Virus record (IMG/VR): IMGVR_UViG_3300044824_000221 | Location: 1 to 21,017 of that record | Reading direction: 5' to 3' (one strand) | From: a virus | DNA length: 21,017 bases | Part shown: positions 15,401-21,017 of the stretch, piece by piece | Layout of the letters: each line of letters opens with the position of its first letter | Numbering within the stretch: the first letter of the stretch is position 1 | The notes under the pieces: generated by a model | What the model was told of the DNA's origin: nothing | Seen by the model: the letters and a program-made list of their open reading frames with translations, nothing else | The model's database searches: none | Made by a program: the position numbers and the translations under genes

Positions 15401-16493
15401 TGACTCCTCGTCGGGCGCGGCCACCGGCGGTTATACTCCCGCTCCTTGGGCTGCTGGCGGCGGAGATTGGTCCGGTGCACCGGCGGGGACGGCGACGTTG
15501 AACCGGGCGCCAGGCGGGACGGGCGGATTCAATCCGCTGGCCCTGCTGTTCGGCGGGGCGCGCGGCAGCGGGGCCGGCGCGAGCGGGCCGAGCGGTCTGG
15601 CGGGAATCGTCAGCAACCTCAAGAGCACGAACTGGGGGAGCTTCAAGCGGAGCCCGTCCAGTCCGACCTACGGCACGGATGAGAACGGCAACGATGTCCA
15701 GACCGGAGATTCCGGCGGCAAGATCACGGGCGTAGGTGGCGTGGCCGGGGCTGCGCTTGGTGCTGGCGGCATGATGCTCGCTAGCGCTGGTTTGATGGGG
15801 AACAACCGCGGCACGTGGGGCGGCATCGCCGAGGGCACTGTCGGCGGAGCAATGATCGGAATGCAGATGGGCGGGCCGCTGGGGGCGGCGATTGGCGCTG
15901 GTGCGGGCTTTGCTATCGGCGGGATGGAGATGTTGCTCGGTATTGTGTCGCCGGCGCAGAAGGCGCACGACGACATCAAGTCGATCTATAACGTGAGCAT
16001 CCCGACCAACAGCGGCACGATCAAGCAGGTGGTGCAGATCGCGCAGTCGCAGTTCGGCGGGGATATTGCGGTGGCCGTGCGGTCGCCGAGCGTCCGTCAA
16101 CTCGTGATGCTGTACTCGGAGGCCACTGGCCAGAAGATGCCCCTGTCGGCCACGACGCCCTATGCCGGGAGCTTGGTCGAGCAGGGCGGCAAGCTCTACC
16201 AACAAGCCAGCTACCAGGATGGCCAGGCTCATGTGTACGCTTCGAACATCCCCACGCTCGGCGGGATCGCAGCGGGGACCTATCCCACTCCCGGTGGCCC
16301 GAACACGTCTGGCGGCACCGGCGCGACGTACATGTCGCTGAGCATCAGCGGCAACGACGCGGCCAACTTCATGACGGGCCAGTTTGTGACGCCGCAGTTC
16401 GTTACCGACCAGGCGATGGCCGCCCAGTATTCGAGTTACGGGCGCACGCAGCAGTCGGCCAACATGCAGCTACCCGGATTGACGGTGGCGTGA
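12408..16493 (+). CDS. Tail tape measure protein
   Basis: This is the longest gene (1361 residues) and fits a tape measure protein in position and build. The N-terminus has helical segments rich in Lys, Glu and Gln. A hydrophobic Ala/Gly stretch follows at about 150-195 (GPFGAAVATGAAVLGGIAAA). Then come tape-like parts with LVRKFKEGLVVTVTWVG and a long coiled-coil region of charged residues (about 410-830). The Gly/Ser-rich C-terminal third has a second hydrophobic part at about 1105-1185 (GAALGAGGMMLASAGLMG, GAAIGAGAGFAIGGM). The protein spans the tail lumen and sets tail length; by the usual 0.15 nm per residue the tail would be roughly 200 nm. The Gly-rich part contains an imperfect duplication (residues 956 and 1007, 969 and 1040). 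ATG 12408 directly follows the previous stop. Confidence 0.9.
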   Translation: MADQAERVILEAEDQVTPIVDKANAGLDSFEKKSESSHGKVIRISDQTRTSVQRLIASLEKQAETYGKSGVDRLITQREQLLQRYNREPQAIDAITRSYEKMIAMEEKAAREALAVKAAKEAEEALRKQSESIKSFGDRVSQFMENPLQGARGALSSLLSALGPFGAAVATGAAVLGGIAAAAFEAAKSLGEYGTRVKDAELRTGLTAKEVGQFGFATRAVGQDISIVERLMRGLSQAANDNSTEGEKARTTLRAMGIDFHTATGEMKPTSEILVEISEGLNKLPEGFQRDAAAMDLFKRVGVEAIPFMTELNENLRVAHEQGFGPTEEDIRRFTEYQREVTVLETKWDALVRKFKEGLVVTVTWVGKGVDWFLNNISTAGDEERQRREEEQAMQDAVDIRAAGGIGAKMSISGHRQEVADLERRAPDIMKNRDATLKRIEDLRAQQQVLVGDFGILQAIAPTRDEEARAKHASDIQAQIQQLQKMLEGAEAATKRTDMRSGKEETDRLRARFFGTHEGMERAYADAKKDVERLQKQLLEPDKPLTKAQAQDLGQQLHTAEATEARRKAALDAVAKGAEQLKDFRRQAAEFEKKGDEAELDAIGKIYFQRDQLLKQAAQVKASESEIAAIRKAADEQAAVISKKAWEEFEKYDEKQRAEQSKKMLALMMPSKEQMKEWEEGFAAQERIEDIGVQEQRDELRRRAARSGRMAELTAGQETPMAMSEAEKREMAARKEEAAAQQAYQIRLDLAVQLAGIEAERISKEENAAKRSVLAAQAQKDLFTEIAQAQDQLEEKEAQIQQKRQQEIQSQFDNLQKQAEKLFDVLFTKPKNFGKDLVNTIHSAVLKPVTETLGGMAANALHPIIYGADGQGGLAGIFKGSVGGKQDPVRVSTDQNTTATMQNSAVMAALTAVLAAGLGVAAPSLQSRAGGAAGVLGISIPSISAPAKMSAPMGAGGYSLAPWSSSGTGFNPMAMLFSGGTRSGSGAAGGGTGFSGTGDSSSGAATGGYTPAPWAAGGGDWSGAPAGTATLNRAPGGTGGFNPLALLFGGARGSGAGASGPSGLAGIVSNLKSTNWGSFKRSPSSPTYGTDENGNDVQTGDSGGKITGVGGVAGAALGAGGMMLASAGLMGNNRGTWGGIAEGTVGGAMIGMQMGGPLGAAIGAGAGFAIGGMEMLLGIVSPAQKAHDDIKSIYNVSIPTNSGTIKQVVQIAQSQFGGDIAVAVRSPSVRQLVMLYSEATGQKMPLSATTPYAGSLVEQGGKLYQQASYQDGQAHVYASNIPTLGGIAAGTYPTPGGPNTSGGTGATYMSLSISGNDAANFMTGQFVTPQFVTDQAMAAQYSSYGRTQQSANMQLPGLTVA

Positions 16494-16497
16494 TCCC

Positions 16498-16914
16498 GTG
16501 CCAGGCAACCTCACACAAGTCGAACCCAACGGGGTGATGCCCGCGTCGCTTTGCACCGCGTTCACGGAGTTGCGGGAGTACGCTCAACTCCAGAACCAGT
16601 ATCACGACGGCACGATCCAGCGGTCGCAACTCGCGCAGACCTCGCGGCGGACGTTCCGGCTCAGCAAACGATTGAGCGCGTCGCTGCTTTCGGCGCTGTA
16701 CAGCTTTTGGGTCTCGCAGAATGCCGGGCTGACGCCGTTCGCATTCTACAACCCGTTCGACGTGTCGGCGGGCCAGCAGATCGGCAGCAACTACGATCCG
16801 ACCGGCAACGACACGCAAGGCCGCGTGACGGCCGTGTTTCGCGGCAACTGGGCGCAGGCCACGGATATCGCGCGGACGAACTTGCAGGCACTGGAACTGG
16901 TGGAGGTGGCGTGA
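16498..16914 (+). CDS. Distal/minor tail protein
   Basis: The 138-residue protein has FTELREYAQLQNQYHDGTIQ near the N-terminus, then SRRTFRLSKRLSASLLSALYSFW and PFAFYNPFD, and ends in FRGNW...NLQALELVEVA. That pattern is typical of small tail-tip proteins downstream of tape measures (tail assembly proteins of the gpM/DUF2460-like type). GTG 16498 follows the tape-measure stop by four bases and preserves an N-terminus (GNLTQVEPNGVMP) that fits the family. ATG 16537 is the alternative. Immediately at its stop a TGATG gives a mini-ORF Met-Gln-stop, which may be the broken start of the original next gene. Confidence 0.72.
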   Translation: MPGNLTQVEPNGVMPASLCTAFTELREYAQLQNQYHDGTIQRSQLAQTSRRTFRLSKRLSASLLSALYSFWVSQNAGLTPFAFYNPFDVSAGQQIGSNYDPTGNDTQGRVTAVFRGNWAQATDIARTNLQALELVEVA

Positions 16915-16938
16915 TGCAGTAAAGCCTAAACGGCCAGA

Positions 16939-16966
16939 TTGACTTCGGCATCCATATTGCTGTAAA
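16939..16966 (+). promoter_or_regulatory. Promoter of the accessory cassette
   Basis: TTGACT (16939-16944) and TGTAAA (16961-16966) are separated by 16 bases and lie just before the repressor-like gene at 16984. The match to -35 is five of six and to -10 four of six. The -10 lies within the inverted repeat described next, so a protein bound there would block transcription. Confidence 0.5.
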
Positions 16967-16980
16967 AACAGTTATACAGC
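16959..16980. promoter_or_regulatory. Probable operator: inverted CTGT/ACAG repeats
   Basis: GCTGTA at 16959-16964 and TACAGC at 16975-16980 are perfect inverted copies. Between them an additional ACAG at 16968-16971 forms CTGT-AAAA-ACAG with the first arm. Three half-sites over the -10 region, four bases before the start codon of a ribbon-helix-helix gene, look like an autoregulatory operator. RHH dimers commonly bind short tandem or inverted boxes of 4-6 bases. Confidence 0.6.
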
Positions 16981-16983
16981 GAT

Positions 16984-17181
16984 ATGGCTAAAACTATCGC
17001 ATCAAGCACTGCTGCGCGGATCGGTGCCAAGAAGAAGGCAACGTTCAATCTGAATGCAGCCTTGCACCAGAGGCTCAAAATCGCTGCTGCGGTGTCCGGG
17101 CGCGAAATGAGTGACATCGTAGAAGAGGCATTGGAAACGCATCTTGATCAAATGGATAAGCAATTGAGGAAAAACGCGTGA
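16984..17181 (+). CDS. Ribbon-helix-helix DNA-binding protein (repressor or antitoxin-like)
   Basis: This 65-residue basic protein has a flexible N-terminus and then one RHH unit: strand KKATFNLNA (about 17-25), helix ALHQRLKIAAAVS (26-38), a GRE turn, and helix MSDIVEEALETHLDQMDKQL (42-61). The pattern fits the ParG/CopG/MetJ class, which acts as dimers or higher oligomers on short repeats. It is the first gene of the cassette, has its own operator, and its stop overlaps the next gene's GTG by GTGA. It is therefore likely to control the cassette. In toxin-antitoxin loci a similar protein would be the antitoxin, but the cargo genes here are larger than typical toxins. Confidence 0.8.
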   Translation: MAKTIASSTAARIGAKKKATFNLNAALHQRLKIAAAVSGREMSDIVEEALETHLDQMDKQLRKNA

Positions 17182-17933
17182 ACACGGGAGCGAGAGGTCC
17201 GAGTCGGGTCACCGTCGTTGACAGTAGCGGCGGAGGTGGATTTGCTGGGCCGTCATTTAGGTCACTGAGGCTTGGCCCAGAGGGGGAGCTGCTGGAGCGC
17301 TTCTTGAGCGCACCGCTGTTTGATGTGCCTTCAGGATGTGAGGCGGTTGTCTTTCGGGAGCCCCGCCTGCCGTCCGGCTTTCCGGATCTGGTTATCGTGA
17401 TTTGGGATCGGAAGAAGACCGCGCGATGGCTCCCAGCTCGGGAAGCATTAACTCGCGAGGATGTGCGGGTGGCCCATTACATGTACCACAAGGGAGCGTG
17501 TTCCGATAAGCAGCTAAAGGCTATCTTTACGGGTTCGGTGAGTAAGAACTTAGAGCGTCTGGACGCTGCCGGAGTTTTACGTGCCGATGGGGCGCGTTGG
17601 CACTTGCGGCCGATGGCGAACGTGTTCGCAGCGCGACAGATCATTGCGGTGGAGGCGAAAATCAGCGAGTGGAAAGTGGGACTGGAGCAGGCAGTGTTGA
17701 ACACTTGGTTCGCTTCGGAGTCGTACATGCTCGTCCCGAATCTGTCTAGCCGGAGTTCATTGCTGGAGCGAGCAAAAGCGCTTGGTATCGGCGTCTGGGC
17801 GAACGATCATACTCCTGTTAAGCCCGAGAGAGCGAAGCGCCTGCCACGTTCCTATGCGTCATGGTTGTTCAACGAGTGGGCTTGGCGCGTAAGCGCAGGA
17901 AGCAGAGTGAATGGCGAATGGTGTTCGGCTTGA
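17178..17933 (+). CDS. PD-(D/E)XK nuclease-like protein interrupted by a winged-helix domain
   Basis: The 251-residue protein shows a split nuclease-like signature: E55 in GCEAVVF, P69-D70 in SGFPDLVIVIWD, then, after an inserted segment, E159-A-K161 in IIAVEAKISEW and E170-Q171 in VGLEQAVLNTWFASESYMLVP. This strand-helix-strand layout is that of the restriction endonuclease-like fold. The insertion at about 92-145 (TREDVRVAHYMYHKGACSDKQLKAIF...VSKNLERLDAAGVLRADGARWHL) looks like a winged helix, which could bind DNA or a partner. The start overlaps the RHH gene and the end overlaps the kinase gene by 23 bases, indicating coupled translation. The likely activity is DNA or RNA cleavage, or target recognition if catalytically dead. 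The residues for catalysis appear present. The fold assignment is from motif reading, not a search. Confidence 0.7.
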   Translation: MNTGARGPSRVTVVDSSGGGGFAGPSFRSLRLGPEGELLERFLSAPLFDVPSGCEAVVFREPRLPSGFPDLVIVIWDRKKTARWLPAREALTREDVRVAHYMYHKGACSDKQLKAIFTGSVSKNLERLDAAGVLRADGARWHLRPMANVFAARQIIAVEAKISEWKVGLEQAVLNTWFASESYMLVPNLSSRSSLLERAKALGIGVWANDHTPVKPERAKRLPRSYASWLFNEWAWRVSAGSRVNGEWCSA

Positions 17934-18771
17934 CACGGGTTGGGTCCAGGCACACTTCCCAGACCTAACAAATATCGCTGCCTTGAATTCGGGCGGCCAG
18001 AAAATCGTATTCGCGGCAACGCATCCGGTTGATGGTGACGTTGTCCTGAAGCTTATCAATCCAGGCCAGCCGAATGAGACGACTGATCGTGAGGTCCTCG
18101 CTGTCCAAATAGTCCAGTCCCCGAGGGTTCCCCGCATCTTGGACCAGGGCCGGGTTCAGATTGCAACCGGGGAGCTTGTTTGGTTGCGAGAGCAACGCAT
18201 CGTCGGGGAGACGGTCAGGCAAGCCCTCACGGGCGGCGCATTTGATAAACGAAAACTCTTGCGACTGGGGTTGCACGTCCTTGAGGCTCTGATAAAGGCA
18301 GAGGAAGCCCAAATCGTCCACCGGGATATCAAGCCAGACAACGTGATCATCGATGGAAGTGATGATTGTTGGCTGCTAGACTTTGGCATTGCGCGGCACC
18401 TCACTTTGAGGTCACTGACTGGCACGGGACAGATCTGGGGCAAGTTCACTCTCGGGTATTCACCGCCCGAACAAATGCGCAATCTCAAGCCTCAAATAGA
18501 CTCGCGAGCGGACCTATTCGCTTTGGGAGTCACCCTTTACGAATGCGCCACGGGGCGGCACCCTTTCCGCCAGCCACCTGCCGGCGACCTTGAGATTCTC
18601 AAGCGGGTCGAGACTCTAACGTTGACCCCATTGAATTTGACTTTTTCAACCGCGACCGAGTTTCGCGATCTCGTGGACGCTATGACGCAGAAGAGGCGGG
18701 ATCTGCGTCCAGCTTCGGTGAAGGAGGCGTTCGCGTGGATGCAGGAGATATGTACAAGAGAGCAGGTGTGA
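17911..18771 (+). CDS. Hanks-type serine/threonine protein kinase
   Basis: A 286-residue single-domain kinase with all catalytic landmarks: a glycine-rich loop (NSGGQKIVF, 26-34), ATP lysine K47 (VVLKLI), helix C glutamate E61, HRDIKPDN at 137-144, DFG at 157-159, SPPEQ at 184-188 and D201 in SRADLFALGV. It is expected to phosphorylate Ser/Thr on a protein partner in the cytoplasm. There is no membrane segment and no PASTA or other sensor domain, so it must sense its signal through a partner. The gene overlaps the nuclease-like gene by 23 bases and is followed by the conserved 401-residue gene. Kinases linked to nucleases occur in defence systems such as BREX (PglW) and Stk2-type abortive infection. 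The ATG at 17911 keeps the N-terminal lobe complete. Confidence 0.92.
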   Translation: MANGVRLDTGWVQAHFPDLTNIAALNSGGQKIVFAATHPVDGDVVLKLINPGQPNETTDREVLAVQIVQSPRVPRILDQGRVQIATGELVWLREQRIVGETVRQALTGGAFDKRKLLRLGLHVLEALIKAEEAQIVHRDIKPDNVIIDGSDDCWLLDFGIARHLTLRSLTGTGQIWGKFTLGYSPPEQMRNLKPQIDSRADLFALGVTLYECATGRHPFRQPPAGDLEILKRVETLTLTPLNLTFSTATEFRDLVDAMTQKRRDLRPASVKEAFAWMQEICTREQV

Positions 18772-18836
18772 ATGAATGGAGGTCTTTCTTCACGCTGGCA
18801 TGGTCCTTCGGCGAAGGCGCCGCCGCTTTGAAATTC

Positions 18837-18845
18837 GAGGGGAGG
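18837..18845 (+). promoter_or_regulatory. Strong Shine-Dalgarno deciding the start of the 401-residue gene
   Basis: GAGGGGAGG ends eight bases before ATG 18854. It picks this ATG over ATG 18776, which overlaps the kinase end region, has no site and would add an odd stretch of six arginines. Confidence 0.7.
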
Positions 18846-18853
18846 AAAGTCTG

Positions 18854-20059
18854 ATGCAGCTACACCTTCAATTCGGATACGGCATGATGGAACATTGCCG
18901 TTCGTTGATCTCGTTGTGGAACGGCGGGACGGCAATCCTTAGCCCGCGCGATCTCGATGACGAACAGCTAGAAAGACTAGCCGGGAGCATTAACGCATTG
19001 CCCGGTGGTGAGTGCTTGCTCGATCCGCAGTTCTATTTGCCACATGCGGACCACGAGCGGCTATGCTCTCACGATTACTGGCCAGCGGAATACGAGACGG
19101 GGGTGTTCTTTCAAGGGCCTGCGTTGACGAACCTCCTGCGAAAGCTACGAGAGCTGAATGTTCGCCTGGGTTGCCGCGCGTTCATATTGCCCGGACTTCT
19201 GGCCGGCTCGGTTGACGACGACTGGCTAGCAACACAGCGAGCCATCATTGAAGAGGCACAGGCGAAGGAGAAGCAGTTTCCCCTAATCGCGACGATTGCG
19301 TTGTCGGCGGAAGCGGCGAAGGATGAAGATCAGATTGCGCTTCTGCTGGAGGCAGCAGAGCAGTGGAGTGTCCAACGGTATTACGTTGTTTGCGAGCACC
19401 CGAACGGACAATACCTAGTCGCCGAACCGAACTGGGTAGCCAATGTCATTGATCTAGCTGCAGGGCTGCGCCTCCGAGGCGCCAATGTTGTGTTGGGCTA
19501 CTGCAATCACCAAATGTTAATTGCTGCCCTCGCGAAAGTGAACGCCATTGCCTCAGGTACGTGGATGAACGTTCGCTCATTTCCACCGGACAAGTTCAAG
19601 GCTCCGTATGAGGATGAGATCAAGCAACGGGCCACTTGGTATTACTGCGCCCAAGCCCTTTCCGAATATAAGATACCCTACCTTGATATTGCGAGACGGC
19701 AGAAGGTTCTGCCTCTGATGGCTCCTCCAGCAGATCTTGATGGCGGATTTGTCACTGCGCTCTTTAGTGGAGTCCAACCGTCATCGGTGCCCTTCAGTGA
19801 ACAGGCGGCGTTTCGGCATTATTTGCACTGCTTGCGCGGACAATGCCTAACGGCGACTGAGACGAGCTTCGATGCTACCGTGGCTAGTCAGGAACAGTTG
19901 CTAGACAATGCAGAAGGCCTATTGCAACGCCTTGCGACGTCTGGAATCCGTGGCAATCTGCGCGATTTCGGGGAGATCGTTGAGGTAAATCGAGCAGCTT
20001 TGGTTCTCTTCAAGACTCTCCGTGGCGCAGTCTTGCGGCGCCGCTGGTCAACACTTTAG
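18854..20059 (+). CDS. Protein of unknown family, possibly TIM-barrel fold, third enzyme-like member of the cassette
   Basis: The 401-residue protein has strands and helices in alternation: LHLQFGYG, TAILSPRDL (27-34), GECLLDPQFYLP (52-63), RLGCRAFILPGLL (104-116), FPLIATIALS (142-151), VQRYYVVCEHP (173-183), GANVVLGYCNH (209-219), ASGTWMNVRSFP (233-244) and YKIPYLDIA. An eight-fold beta-alpha order is possible, so a TIM barrel is my best guess; tRNA-guanine transglycosylase-like barrels have similar size, but no diagnostic motif was seen. The His/Asp/Cys-rich stretches (LPHADHERLCSHDYWP; GYCNHQM) might form an active site or bind metal. The C-terminal 100 residues are helical. ATG 18854 is supported by a strong Shine-Dalgarno. 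It lies 82 bases after the kinase and presumably on the same transcript. I do not know a named family. Confidence 0.75.
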   Translation: MQLHLQFGYGMMEHCRSLISLWNGGTAILSPRDLDDEQLERLAGSINALPGGECLLDPQFYLPHADHERLCSHDYWPAEYETGVFFQGPALTNLLRKLRELNVRLGCRAFILPGLLAGSVDDDWLATQRAIIEEAQAKEKQFPLIATIALSAEAAKDEDQIALLLEAAEQWSVQRYYVVCEHPNGQYLVAEPNWVANVIDLAAGLRLRGANVVLGYCNHQMLIAALAKVNAIASGTWMNVRSFPPDKFKAPYEDEIKQRATWYYCAQALSEYKIPYLDIARRQKVLPLMAPPADLDGGFVTALFSGVQPSSVPFSEQAAFRHYLHCLRGQCLTATETSFDATVASQEQLLDNAEGLLQRLATSGIRGNLRDFGEIVEVNRAALVLFKTLRGAVLRRRWSTL

Positions 20060-20120
20060 GTATTCGTTGCGGTTGGCGACAAGCGCTGGTAGACGTCGCC
20101 ACTCGCGCTGATCGGAGAAG

Positions 20121-20744
20121 GTGTTGGAAGATAGACCCCACCGGACGAGCTACCTCTCGGAACACACGATTGAGTTCTACCTCGTGCCGCGATTCCGACG
20201 GACCCTAGCCGCAGATTTCAGATCGACTCTCGCATTCTACTTCTGGGCATCGCGAGAGGGTTCAATCGCCTCCCGATCAGTTTGCGCTCCTGAACGAGTG
20301 CGGCTGGTTGCTGTTTACCCTCGTCGTCCCAAGCTCGGGGTCGACCGCGGAATGCCGATCATGAAGGTCAACGCCGGACTTTTTCGCTGCGCCGCCGAGT
20401 TTCGGCGCGTCGGGGTCCCGGTGTTCGTAGGTTTCCCGCTGGTGAAATCGATCTTCGAGTTTTCTGACGACGTCGAGTTCCTTTGGTTCGCTTTGCGCGG
20501 CGACGAAACTGAAGGAGATATTGAGGTCGAAATGAGAGCAATCACCAACTTTCAATCCAAGACCCCTTCACTTCAAGGCCCGCTAAGCGATCAGGATATT
20601 TGTCGGCTAGTCACGCAAGAGTCAGAGCCTGTGCCCTGGGACAGAGCAATCGAAGCCATCAATCATGTTCGCCGGCAGGATGCGGATAACGGGCTGTGGC
20701 CTCTAGGACGGGGCTATAAGCCTGTGTATTTTCTCGCGTGGTAG
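20121..20744 (+). CDS. 207-residue protein of unknown function, last gene of the cassette
   Basis: The gene starts at GTG 20121 or, with better spacing to the GGAG upstream, TTG 20124. It follows the 401-residue gene by about 60 bases. The sequence has an N-terminal part rich in Arg and Phe (EFYLVPRFRRTLAADF), a beta strand (RVRLVAVYPRR), a central alpha/beta part (GVPVFVGFPLVKSIFEF; VEFLWFALRG), and an end with PLGRGYKPVYFLAW. No transmembrane segment or known motif is visible. Conservation cannot be judged here. Its place at the end of the same strand and the absence of a separate promoter suggest that it acts with the kinase, nuclease-like and 401-residue proteins. It might instead be an independent cargo gene. 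Confidence 0.65.
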   Translation: MLEDRPHRTSYLSEHTIEFYLVPRFRRTLAADFRSTLAFYFWASREGSIASRSVCAPERVRLVAVYPRRPKLGVDRGMPIMKVNAGLFRCAAEFRRVGVPVFVGFPLVKSIFEFSDDVEFLWFALRGDETEGDIEVEMRAITNFQSKTPSLQGPLSDQDICRLVTQESEPVPWDRAIEAINHVRRQDADNGLWPLGRGYKPVYFLAW

Positions 20745-20940
20745 CTCATTATCTGTTCCCTCACGATCCAAGACGCATCGATCAGGACCATTCTCTTGGC
20801 AGCCGGGCAAGTAAATTCCTTGCGACCTCACCAGGTTGACTTAACGATTTAACAGCCGGTTCACTCGAGGACCATGCGTTGACGCGCTGGGCGTTAGAGC
20901 GTGGATGTTGCCGCCCTCATCACCTCGGTTCCAACAAAGA

Positions 20941-21017
20941 AATGTCAGACACCATCGGCCGCATCACCGTCCCCGCGGTGATTAACTCCAGCCAGACATT
21001 CCCGCTCACCACGCGAT
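20941..21017 (+). CDS. 5' end of a phage tail protein (partial, runs off the window)
   Basis: ATG 20941 opens a frame with 25 complete codons (SDTIGRITVPAVINSSQTFP...) to the end of the window. The GRITVP...SQTFPL start is similar to short minor tail proteins that follow the distal tail protein in siphophages. The virion module therefore resumes here after the accessory cassette. Its G+C content returns to the level of the head genes. Confidence 0.55.

Noticed and set aside
13908-16232. Long minus-strand open frame opposite the tape measure C-terminus
   Set aside because: Composition is biased by the opposite strand's GC-rich codons; no domain or start signal was seen.
20836-20907. TTGACT and TTGACG as -35 boxes for the tail gene starting at 20941
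   Set aside because: No acceptable -10 stands 16-18 bases downstream of either one.

Overview
This window looks like part of a tailed-phage (siphovirus-type) genome or prophage from a high-G+C, probably Gram-negative bacterium. The order of virion genes is lambda-like: a gpW-like connector, portal, S49 protease with nested scaffold, capsid decoration protein, major capsid, connectors, tail tube, chaperone-position genes, tape measure and a distal tail protein. They run on the plus strand and are tightly packed, often with overlapping or near-touching stops and starts. No integrase, tRNA, rRNA or host housekeeping gene is visible. The host phylum cannot be fixed from the sequence alone, and the lineage call is an inference.

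Layout. (1) 1-2074: the end of an unidentified gene and a large GHKL-ATPase/PD-(D/E)XK nuclease-like gene, visibly more A+T-rich than the virion genes. It sits where a large terminase would normally precede the connector; no terminase is visible in the window. (2) 2276-8438: head module. The protease gene carries a second, in-frame start with its own Shine-Dalgarno sequence. This start would make a separate scaffold protein beginning with four zinc-ribbon knuckles. (3) 8450-11190: neck and tail-tube genes, then two genes in the tail-chaperone position, the second in the -1 frame relative to the first. (4) 11317-11790: a lone minus-strand gene of unknown function with a -10 box almost touching its start codon, a typical 'moron'. 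(5) 11949-16914: tail completion protein, 1361-residue tape measure and distal tail protein. (6) 16939-20744: a five-gene accessory operon inserted into the tail module. It encodes a ribbon-helix-helix repressor with its own operator, a nuclease-fold protein interrupted by a winged helix, a complete Hanks-type Ser/Thr kinase, a conserved-looking protein of possible TIM-barrel fold, and a 207-residue protein of unknown family. (7) 20941 to the end: the first 25 codons of another tail protein, showing that the structural module resumes after the cassette.

The virion genes together build a capsid and a long non-contractile tail. The three insertions (GHKL-nuclease, minus-strand moron, five-gene cassette) have a different base composition, carry no recognisable virion function and contain enzymatic or regulatory domains. 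I infer that they are cargo, most plausibly anti-phage defence, superinfection control or host-modifying functions. The five-gene cassette is the best candidate for an undescribed system. No gene-free stretch exceeds 300 bases. The longest are 2075-2275, 20745-20940 and the two sides of the minus-strand gene (11191-11316, 11791-11948); apart from the sites listed I see nothing clear in them.
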